DNA of 21,652 nt, from IMG/VR virus record IMGVR_UViG_3300025141_000903, positions 1 to 21,652 of that record; one strand, 5' to 3'. Position numbers and translations under genes: made by a program. The notes under the pieces were generated by a model, which saw only the letters and a program-made list of their open reading frames with translations, was not told where the DNA came from and did no database searches. Positions 7,770-14,348 of the stretch are shown here, piece after piece. Each line of letters starts with the position of its first letter. The first letter of the stretch is position 1. Source of the stretch: a virus.

Positions 7770-9032
7770 ATGCCAAAATCGGATAGTCAGTCACCGGGCC
7801 TGGAACCCTCGGCCGGTACGAGCGCTGCCCCATTCTGGACCGCCGCCAATAAGCAACCACTACAACAACATCGATTTCTAGTCAATTTCCCTATTTATGA
7901 GCCCCTCATGTCGCTCGACTCGATAGACACAGCTCACCTGTTTACGGAGGGAAATAAGAATATTTTGGGCGCTGCAGCAGCTGTTGCCATCGCGAATGAG
8001 TTCAGTAGTAATTCTTCCGACAACACGACCGTCCTTCAAAACTCGTTAGCCCAGTGTACGAGCGTGAGCCAGATTGTAGACCAGGTACTCATCGCGACGT
8101 CCAGCGCAAAGTATTATCCGCACTACTCTCAGATGTCAGTAAACGAGCGAGAGAGTCAAGTCACGAAAAAGCTTTTTTCATTGGCAGCCTACAAAAATTC
8201 ATTTCAAAAGGGCCGCGAAAGAATATCCAATAACAACAGAAGCAATGACATAGTCAAGCTGTCAGTAACTCAGTTCGCGGCGCTATCATTTCAGCCGCCT
8301 TCTTTCGGTTTTGTTCCGGGTGTGGCCGATTATAAAGATGGTAAGGGCGGCCCCGTTATTGATCCTAGTAAATATCAATATTCGAGAGGGGATGCAACAT
8401 TAACCCTTATTACAACATTGCAGGAAAACTTACATTTTTCATTAAATTTTTTGTTTAATGTGGCGAAATCAACAAAGCGCCTTACTAAAAAACAAAAACA
8501 GAACAAACGCGCACAATTGGTTAGTGGCGGCAACATGAACGCCCAGAATGCCCTACTGTATCCAAATGCTGTGGTGGATCTTAATATGCAGGAGCGCGTA
8601 TTGGTGATAAAAGAACTGTCTGCGCAGGGCCGTCCGGTCGGTCTCCATCTGCTCCACGATCCGGCCATAAAATCAGTAGACTTTGGAGAGTTTAATTATG
8701 GCGGTACTGAATTACTTAAGGTGACACTAACACTGACCTATTCGGCTAACCCCGATCGTGGTCCTCTTGGATATTATTCTTATCAGGCCTTGGCCAGGAT
8801 CCCCGAACCCGCCCCCGCGCCTCCCAAGAAGAAGTCGGTCACCGCCGCCCCCGATGGGAGCCAGGTAATCTCGGCTGCCAGCGCGGCGACCGACCCCGGG
8901 AAACAGCCAGAAGGCGAGATAAGCAGCCAGCCGGGCGACCTAGACCTCGACGCCCTCGACGCCAAGGTTCGGCGAGGGCCGGCCTCAGAGGCTGATGTCG
9001 CTCGGATCCGCGAGGCGCAGCGACGACGATGA
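7770..9032 (+). CDS. Second tail-tube-fold protein (tube initiator or tube paralogue)
   Basis: Likely a tail-tube relative acting at the baseplate end of the tube, by analogy with T4 gp54/gp48, which share the tube fold. Seen directly: its FWTAANKQPLQQHRFLVNF and the tube protein's FWSNPAAEPKRSHRFLVSF agree at F, W, P, H-R-F-L-V and F. Its C-terminal DPAIKSVDFGEFNYGGTELL parallels the tube's NPFVVSVSYGTLDYSSEDLL. Between these lies extra sequence (about residues 55-150) with Ser/Asn/Gln-rich helices. After about residue 345 comes a Pro/Ala/Asp/Arg-rich tail encoded by very GC-rich DNA (8881-8940 is 43/60 G+C). The tail ends in three CGA Arg codons before TGA. Gene position between tube and chaperone supports a tail role. 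Which T4 protein it replaces is not certain. Confidence 0.65.
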   Translation: MPKSDSQSPGLEPSAGTSAAPFWTAANKQPLQQHRFLVNFPIYEPLMSLDSIDTAHLFTEGNKNILGAAAAVAIANEFSSNSSDNTTVLQNSLAQCTSVSQIVDQVLIATSSAKYYPHYSQMSVNERESQVTKKLFSLAAYKNSFQKGRERISNNNRSNDIVKLSVTQFAALSFQPPSFGFVPGVADYKDGKGGPVIDPSKYQYSRGDATLTLITTLQENLHFSLNFLFNVAKSTKRLTKKQKQNKRAQLVSGGNMNAQNALLYPNAVVDLNMQERVLVIKELSAQGRPVGLHLLHDPAIKSVDFGEFNYGGTELLKVTLTLTYSANPDRGPLGYYSYQALARIPEPAPAPPKKKSVTAAPDGSQVISAASAATDPGKQPEGEISSQPGDLDLDALDAKVRRGPASEADVARIREAQRRR

Positions 9033-9128
9033 CGACGACGCTAGCAATCACTCTGGCCCGTGGTGCAATAATTAATTTAAAATATTTTTAAAGAACAGAT
9101 ATAATTAGTAAAGAAAGAGAGGTGTCAA

Positions 9129-10001
9129 TTGACACGTAGAAATAACCCCGATAGATTGGGCGCGCAACAGCCGGATCCACCGAATATACCAGAAAACTTA
9201 GGAGAAGAGCAGCGCTCGGATCCTTTAGCTTTTATAGTTCCAACTGAATTTGTCGCGCTACCATCGTTGGGCAAATATTACCCCGAAGGCCATGCACTTC
9301 ATAATGAAGAGGCAGTCGAGATTAAATTTATGACCGCCAAGGAAGAAGATCTTCTGACCTCTAGATCACTTATAGAAAAAGGCATTGTCTTGGATCGCTT
9401 AATCGATAGTCTTTTGGTTGATAAAAGCGTGAGATCAAGAGATTTGCTAATATGTGACAGAAATGCCATATTGGTCTGTGCCCGGGCCTCAGGCTATGGA
9501 AGTGATTATAGTCCGCAAATAAGTTGTCGATCCTGCAATGAGACAGACAACTACCCTTATGATTTAACTGATGCCCTAGTTAAAGGGCCTCCTACCGACG
9601 AGGAGCTAGAGGAGCTTCAAGTGCAATATGTTGGCAATTGCAATTTTAAGGTTAATATTCCAAATTCATCGGTGCATTTGGTTTTTAGGCTTTTAAATGG
9701 GCACGACGAAAGAGTCATGCTAGAATTAGCAGAAAAGCGTAAGAAAAAGAAACAAAATGATCAACTTGTAACTGATCAACTGAGACTTATGATTGTTTCG
9801 GTCTTGGACCACGAAGACCGCAGCATTGTTGAGAGGTATATTGACTCATTACCTCTCCGAGATTCGCGCTTTTTACGTCAATTATATGAAAGCGTGAGTC
9901 CATCTATCACTTTGCGGAAGGAGTTCGTCTGTAATCATTGTGATTACGAGGGCGAAATTACGTTTCCCTTTACAACCGACTTTTTTTGGCCTGACGTCTG
10001 A
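9129..10001 (+). CDS. gp26: Baseplate hub / tail assembly protein, T4 gp26 family
   Basis: Belongs to the family known as T4 bacteriophage base plate protein (gp26). The core is VALPSLGKYYPEGHALH, then IKFMTAKEEDLLTSRSLIEK, then LIDSLLVDKSV and the AILVCARASGYG helix. Two Cys pairs, C133/C136 (CRSC) and C268/C271 (CNHC), bracket the later part and should form a zinc ribbon. The start is TTG at 9129, with AGAGAGG 7 bases upstream; no in-frame ATG fits before the conserved core. In T4 gp26 acts in baseplate hub assembly. Here the gene sits between tube and tape measure, the usual place of tail assembly chaperones. The last codons (DFFWPDV then stop) contain a T7 run where a shifted frame would continue into a second domain. 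Confidence 0.75.
   Translation: MTRRNNPDRLGAQQPDPPNIPENLGEEQRSDPLAFIVPTEFVALPSLGKYYPEGHALHNEEAVEIKFMTAKEEDLLTSRSLIEKGIVLDRLIDSLLVDKSVRSRDLLICDRNAILVCARASGYGSDYSPQISCRSCNETDNYPYDLTDALVKGPPTDEELEELQVQYVGNCNFKVNIPNSSVHLVFRLLNGHDERVMLELAEKRKKKKQNDQLVTDQLRLMIVSVLDHEDRSIVERYIDSLPLRDSRFLRQLYESVSPSITLRKEFVCNHCDYEGEITFPFTTDFFWPDV
9981..9987 (+). other. Candidate +1/-2 frameshift site (T7 run)
   Basis: Seven T's occupy two Phe codons plus one base near the end of the gp26-type gene. Skipping one base, or slipping back two on the T run, moves ribosomes from the frame that stops at 9999-10001 into the frame running to 10233. A -1 shift would instead hit TGA almost at once. The product would be about 367-368 aa. 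A one-base homopolymer error in the assembly would look the same. Confidence 0.45.
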
Positions 10002-10233
10002 TTATCACGAAAATATATATGAACAATTTTTCTTTTTAAAATACCACGGTGGATGGGGGCTTATGGAGGCATATAATCTTCCCATTAAGCTGCGCGAGTG
10101 GTTTGTAAAAAGACTTGTGCGTCAGAAGAAAGAAGAATCGGAGGCGGTACAGAGCGCCTCTCGGGGCTCGGGAAAGAGTACGTCCAGCACTCTTGGGCCC
10201 GGAAAAGGCCCCGCGCCGAATGCCCGGCACTAA
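9988..10233 (+). CDS. Out-of-frame C-terminal extension of gp26-type protein (chaperone second domain?)
   Basis: Short frame overlapping the end of the gp26-type gene. It reads HENIYEQFFFLKYHGGW, then EAYNLPIKLREWFVKRL, a compact helical domain that looks constrained, followed by a Ser/Gly/Pro-rich GC-rich tail. The first in-frame ATG (10063) would cut through that domain and has no good ribosome site, and upstream codons offer only CTG, ACG or ATA. Expression by frameshift at 9981-9987 is therefore the best explanation. The pattern (aromatic/hydrophobic strand-helix, YHGGW, then LREWF) recalls the second domain of P2-type GpE+E' chaperones (FHWPP, then WREKA). That likeness is my inference, not a demonstrated homology. 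An independent protein with a rare start codon is the alternative. Confidence 0.5.
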   Translation, partial: GLTSDYHENIYEQFFFLKYHGGWGLMEAYNLPIKLREWFVKRLVRQKKEESEAVQSASRGSGKSTSSTLGPGKGPAPNARH

Positions 10234-10275
10234 AAGAAATAGCAAACTAATTACTATATATTTAGAGGGCTCGGG

Positions 10276-10674
10276 ATGTCTGACGACTTACAACCAATTA
10301 CTATTAATTTAAATGCCAATAAAGAGGGTCTCATTGGCGAGAGCTTTTTGCAGATGTTTGGCCAAGCAGTTAAAAATTTGCTTGGGTATATGTTTAAGGA
10401 ATCTCCTCCCACTTTTCGCCCCACGATGTCCCAACGGGCTAAAATGGCCATGGCCGAGGCTGAAGAGTTTCACTCCGCCCCACGGGCGAAAATTGTAGGT
10501 ACTCCCATACAAATAGCCGCTTTCGGAAATGTGTTATCCAAAGAAAAGAAATATATGGACACCTTTCTCAAATATGGTCTTAATGACCCACAATCCTTTA
10601 AGTCGCATGCTGAACTTGATAAGGCGGTCGCAAATTTCGAGCGAGAAACCGGCATCAAGTGGCCGCTCAACTAG
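10276..10674 (+). CDS. Small protein before the tape measure, function unknown
   Basis: A 132-aa protein I do not recognise by function. It starts PITINLNANKEGLIGESFL with an amphipathic helix (FGQAVKNLLGYMF), has a basic Ala/Glu-rich middle (residues 50-75), and ends with AFGNVLSKEKKYMDTFLKYG, then a charged helix and GIKWPLN. There is no signal peptide, membrane segment or cysteine. GAGGGC lies upstream of ATG 10276, 12 bases before the tape-measure start its own stop is reached, so the two are likely co-translated. Its place between chaperone and tape measure suggests a tail assembly or tail-tip part. T4 has gp28 and gp51 as hub assembly factors, but no motif ties this protein to either. 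Confidence 0.7.
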   Translation: MSDDLQPITINLNANKEGLIGESFLQMFGQAVKNLLGYMFKESPPTFRPTMSQRAKMAMAEAEEFHSAPRAKIVGTPIQIAAFGNVLSKEKKYMDTFLKYGLNDPQSFKSHAELDKAVANFERETGIKWPLN

Positions 10675-10685
10675 GGGATTAATCA

Positions 10686-13247
10686 ATGGCTGACCCAACA
10701 GATCCCCTAGGCATATTAGAAAAAAAAGCCAAGCAGCTTCGAATAATAAATGGGATATATCATCAGATCAAGGAAGCCTCCGGCGACGTGGCAGTCGCCG
10801 CAGCATCCTTTACCGAAGAACAAAAAAAGGCCGCCGCCCAGATGGGCCTTATTGCCGAACGAAATGAAACAATTGTTGAAGCCGAGAAACTCCTTGATGA
10901 GATGTATAAAAAAAGAGCCATTAATGCGAAAGATATTAACGAGCAACTCAATATAAATAAAAAGATTCGAGACGACGAACTAAAAACCGCCCAGGAAAGG
11001 CTGCTACAACTTGAGAAGAACTATAAATTAGCCAAAGAACGCCAGAAAATACTTATAGAAGAAGATAAGCAGAAGGCGCAGCTCCTCATCAAAATTCAGA
11101 AAGAATTTGAGACCACGAAAGCTCAGCTAAAGTTAGACGAGGCCCAGGGGCGCCTCGACAAAGATGCCCGGGAGGAGAAGCTGAGGGACGCAAAGATCCT
11201 GAAACAGCGCCGCGAAGAGGCGGTTGGCATGCTCGGAGAGCAGCTGAAAACCGTCGAGAAGATCATCGACGAGACGGAAGAACTTCTACAACTTGAGATG
11301 GCTGAGAATGAAGCAATCGAAAAAAGAAACAAAGGTTCCGACTCGATCATTAGTGGGCTTGATAAGATGATCGAGCAAACCGGGTTCTTTGGTGAGAAGT
11401 GGAAAGAGGGCCCCCTCGGGGGAATAATTGATTTTATTGACTCCAAAGAGCCCGCGGCGGACTTGTTGGATAATCTTGCGCTAAAGATGGAAAAGATAAG
11501 TTTTAAGAATCTGAGCGCCGGCGTCCTAACGGCCATATTCGAACAAACTCTTGCATTTATGCTACAGTTTGACAAATTAACAGGAGAATTTCGAAAGAAT
11601 ACTGGCATTATTAGCAAGGGCTTTAGCGGCATGGAACAAAGAATTGTTAATGTTCAAAGGGCGAATATAAAGATGGGCGTATCCATGGACGAAGCTTTTG
11701 GTGCACAAAGTGCTCTTATATCTAGTATGGCATCTTTCACCTCGATGGCCGGATTTCAGCAGCAACAAGTTTTAAAATCGACGGTTTTGCTTCAAGAATT
11801 TGGTGTTTCTGCCGACACCACAGCTCAAATATTTAATACTTTCTCAAAAGGCCTAGGGTATAATGCTGATCAGCTAGAGAAATTGAGCACACAGTTGATG
11901 GGGATTTCCAAGTCATTAAAGATACCCCCCCAAATTATAGCTACTGAGTTTAATGCAGCAACCAAAGAACTTATGAAGTATGGCGATGGCATGATGGACG
12001 TCTTCAAGGGACTTGCGGAACAGTCTAAGCAAACAGGTATTGCGATGGGTGAGCTTTTGGGAATTGTTAAGCAATTTGATACCTTTGAGGGCGCCGGCGA
12101 GGCAGTGGGTAAATTGAATGCTATACTTGGTGGCCCCTATTTGAATTCCATCAATATGCTTTATGCATCTGAGGAAGAAAGAGTAAAGATGCTCCGTGAA
12201 AGTATCGCGGTGTCTGGTCGTCAGTTTGATCAGCTAGCTCGCTTTGAACAACAGGCGATAGCTGCAGCAGCAGGAATCACGGATATGTCGGTGGCAGCAA
12301 GGCTATTTGGTGGTACAGAGTCTGAATTCGCTTCAACACAAATGTCAATGAAAGAAATGCAGAAGCGCGCACAAGAAGCTCAAGCAGTTCAAGAAAAATT
12401 TACACAAGTAATGCAATCCTTTGCGATTGCGATGGGACCAGTCGTAGATGCTATAGCACAAATCATGGATGCACTGCTAGTTCTTATGGATCCAATTAAT
12501 TCAATAGGAGATCTCCTGGGCCGCGATCCCGACGATGGCACCCGAGGGATCCTGCAAGGGGTGGCGATTGCTATATATGGAGTTATTGCTGCCACAAGGC
12601 TGATGAAATATGCATGGATGAAAACAATGGGCCCCATTGCGCTGGGCGTGGGGGTATTTATATTACTTACCGAGCTTATGAAAAATATGAGCACGGGGGG
12701 CAAAATACTACTTGGAATCCTAGTTGGGATCGCCGGCGCCATCGCATTGACCAAGGCCGCGGCCTTCGGGTTCCAAGAGGTTGGAACATTCGCAGTCAAA
12801 TCGGCCGCCATCGGCGCCATTGCTGCTGGTTCAGTGACCGCCCTGTCGGGCCTCGGTGAAGCGCAACATGGCAAGAAAAAGGGACAGAAAGCTGGCGGAG
12901 ATGCAACCCTCGTGGCCGAAAACGGCGAAGAGATGGTTATCACCGAAAGCGGGGAGCGTTATTTAGTTGATAGTCCTTCGGTGGTTGAGTTGGGAGCCCA
13001 AGACGAAGTCTTGAGTAATGCGGATACAAGGGCTGCTGGTGGTGCTCCTTCCTCAGCAGCCCTTAAACCACTATTGAGCGCGCTCCAATTGACATTAACT
13101 CAATTGACATCAGCAATTAATGCCGCAAATGCGCCTCAACCGAAGCAAAAAAGTAACCAAGATGTAATTATTAAGCTAGATAAAAAAATTGTTGGCCAAG
13201 CAGCTGCCGATTGGATAAAGAAAAAGTCTAATTTGCGATTGGCCTAA
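10686..13247 (+). CDS. Tail tape measure protein
   Basis: Sets tail length and is probably ejected during infection; functional counterpart of T4 gp29. The 853 aa are laid out as expected. A long charged coiled coil spans about residues 45-215 (repeated Lys/Glu/Gln heptads), and a helical core about 290-560 (FDKLTGEFRKNTGIISKGF, then a Met/Gln/Ala-rich stretch). A strongly hydrophobic block at about 620-725 has several possible membrane-crossing helices (IAIYGVIAATRL, ALGVGVFILLTEL, ILLGILVGIAGAIALT). A Gly-rich C-terminal module follows (GGDATLVAENGEEMVI, then SGERYLVDSPSVVELG), common at tape-measure ends. By the rough rule of 1.5 angstrom per residue the tail would be near 130 nm (inference). 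A GC-rich stripe at about 11140-11270 lies in the coiled coil. AGGGG precedes the ATG. Confidence 0.88.
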   Translation: MADPTDPLGILEKKAKQLRIINGIYHQIKEASGDVAVAAASFTEEQKKAAAQMGLIAERNETIVEAEKLLDEMYKKRAINAKDINEQLNINKKIRDDELKTAQERLLQLEKNYKLAKERQKILIEEDKQKAQLLIKIQKEFETTKAQLKLDEAQGRLDKDAREEKLRDAKILKQRREEAVGMLGEQLKTVEKIIDETEELLQLEMAENEAIEKRNKGSDSIISGLDKMIEQTGFFGEKWKEGPLGGIIDFIDSKEPAADLLDNLALKMEKISFKNLSAGVLTAIFEQTLAFMLQFDKLTGEFRKNTGIISKGFSGMEQRIVNVQRANIKMGVSMDEAFGAQSALISSMASFTSMAGFQQQQVLKSTVLLQEFGVSADTTAQIFNTFSKGLGYNADQLEKLSTQLMGISKSLKIPPQIIATEFNAATKELMKYGDGMMDVFKGLAEQSKQTGIAMGELLGIVKQFDTFEGAGEAVGKLNAILGGPYLNSINMLYASEEERVKMLRESIAVSGRQFDQLARFEQQAIAAAAGITDMSVAARLFGGTESEFASTQMSMKEMQKRAQEAQAVQEKFTQVMQSFAIAMGPVVDAIAQIMDALLVLMDPINSIGDLLGRDPDDGTRGILQGVAIAIYGVIAATRLMKYAWMKTMGPIALGVGVFILLTELMKNMSTGGKILLGILVGIAGAIALTKAAAFGFQEVGTFAVKSAAIGAIAAGSVTALSGLGEAQHGKKKGQKAGGDATLVAENGEEMVITESGERYLVDSPSVVELGAQDEVLSNADTRAAGGAPSSAALKPLLSALQLTLTQLTSAINAANAPQPKQKSNQDVIIKLDKKIVGQAAADWIKKKSNLRLA

Positions 13248-13259
13248 AAGGAGAGAATT

Positions 13260-14000
13260 GTGAGTGATCTATATACGGTTTTGACGCTTGAACACCTGAC
13301 GGCCAAACGCCAGGTACGTTGCCCAGTGCTCGTTAAGGCTTACGAACAAACGACGGACCCCAGCTTTGCCTCTACCTCGGTTTATGGTAGGATGGATCCA
13401 ATTTTTACATATCAGAATACTGTTCGAACTTTCCAGGTGACATGCCAGACACCCACGTCGGAGAATATCAAGGAAGTCACCGACGCCCACGACGGCGGGG
13501 CGATGGAGGAGATAGTGGACAACGAGGGCCGAATCATCCGCAGGCCCGCGAGCTATGCATCAAACATTACCAAAATCTTATCTACAATATACCAATTTAT
13601 GTATCCCACGTATAGGAAGGAAACACATGGACCTAATTTGTCAACCCGTATTCTTACTGGCCCCCCCCTTCTAAGGATTAAGATTCCTCGCGTTGTGTCC
13701 CAACTGGGCGTTACAACAAATACCGCGGGGATCCTATTTGTTCCAGAGACCTTTACGGTAAATTCAGGCCTTCCTAATTCCAACCAAATTCAGTTCACCG
13801 TCACGGGCCCCGACTCGCTTCGTTATTTGGCTCCTGCTGGTGGTTATGGATTTACTTTGGGGGGTACCATACTTCATGAGGGCGAGCCCCCCGGCTTCAT
13901 CGAAACCGGTAAGAACACCGGAATCTATACGTTTACGAAGGATAATTTCCCCTTGGGTGCAGAACCTCTGTATACGCACCCGGATGACCTGAAAGAGTAA
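13260..14000 (+). CDS. Putative baseplate / tail-tube-cap protein
   Basis: A 246-aa protein directly after the tape measure, where baseplate hub or tube-cap genes lie in myoviruses. It reads LVKAYEQTTD, then SVYGRMDPIFTYQNTVRTFQ, a hydrophobic helix around FMYPTY and LTGPPLLRIKIPRVV, which look like structured beta/alpha elements. I do not recognise an exact T4 counterpart. Residues about 65-100 (EVTDAHDGGAMEEIVDNEGR) are a polar segment in GC-rich DNA and look like an inserted loop. Start is GTG at 13260 with GGAGAG just upstream, 12 bases after the tape-measure stop. Role is inferred from position and the absence of enzyme motifs. Confidence 0.6.
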   Translation: MSDLYTVLTLEHLTAKRQVRCPVLVKAYEQTTDPSFASTSVYGRMDPIFTYQNTVRTFQVTCQTPTSENIKEVTDAHDGGAMEEIVDNEGRIIRRPASYASNITKILSTIYQFMYPTYRKETHGPNLSTRILTGPPLLRIKIPRVVSQLGVTTNTAGILFVPETFTVNSGLPNSNQIQFTVTGPDSLRYLAPAGGYGFTLGGTILHEGEPPGFIETGKNTGIYTFTKDNFPLGAEPLYTHPDDLKE

Positions 14001-14005
14001 ATATT

Positions 14006-14344
14006 ATGGTAAACAGATATGTAAATACTTCATTCTTCAATAATAATCTATTAATTTATCAAAATGAAATTGAGGATCGAGGTCTTAGTTTTATTCGACA
14101 ATATAAAACAGTTAAATTTAAAGAACTAACGATAGCCCAAAAGGCTTCTATATTCCCTCGCGAAAGAAGGTGGCAGTATGGGGATCGTCTTGATAAGATT
14201 TCTGCGCGCGCATATGGAGATTCACAATATTGGTGGGTTATAGCACGGTACAATCGAAAACCAACTGACGCTCATTTTGAACGAGGAGATATTATACTTA
14301 TCCCCCACCCTCTACAATTAATGTTATCATACTATACCGAGTAA
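14006..14344 (+). CDS. gp53: Baseplate wedge protein, gp53/LysM-like
   Basis: A 112-aa protein with a LysM-type core: WQYGDRLDKISARAYGDSQY, then WWVIARYN, then GDIILIPHP. In LysM-like folds the D-L-I-A/S-x-x-x-Y-G-D pattern is followed by W..I...N and a closing I.IP strand, all present here. T4 gp53 is a small baseplate wedge protein that closes the baseplate and contains such a domain, so the same role is likely. The N-terminal half (VNTSFFNNNLLIYQNEIEDR) carries FIRQYKTVKFKELT, which would dock to neighbours. It is only 5 bases after the previous stop and 4 bases before the hub gene, so expression is coupled. A cell-wall-binding role is less likely given the absence of a lytic domain. Confidence 0.75.
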   Translation: MVNRYVNTSFFNNNLLIYQNEIEDRGLSFIRQYKTVKFKELTIAQKASIFPRERRWQYGDRLDKISARAYGDSQYWWVIARYNRKPTDAHFERGDIILIPHPLQLMLSYYTE

Positions 14345-14348
14345 AAAT

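Noticed and set aside
9033-9128. Possible small gene or RNA in the 96-base gap before the gp26-type gene
   Set aside because: The gap is AT-rich with no convincing stem-loop or start; only the ribosome site of the next gene is supported.
11123-11632. 169-codon minus-strand frame opposite the tape measure
   Set aside because: The Ser/Phe-rich translation is the complement of the Lys/Glu coiled coil. No start signal and no recognisable motif.
12389-12943. 184-codon minus-strand frame opposite the tape measure
   Set aside because: Overlaps the hydrophobic block of the tape measure fully and shows only Pro/Ile/Ala-rich composition expected from its complement.
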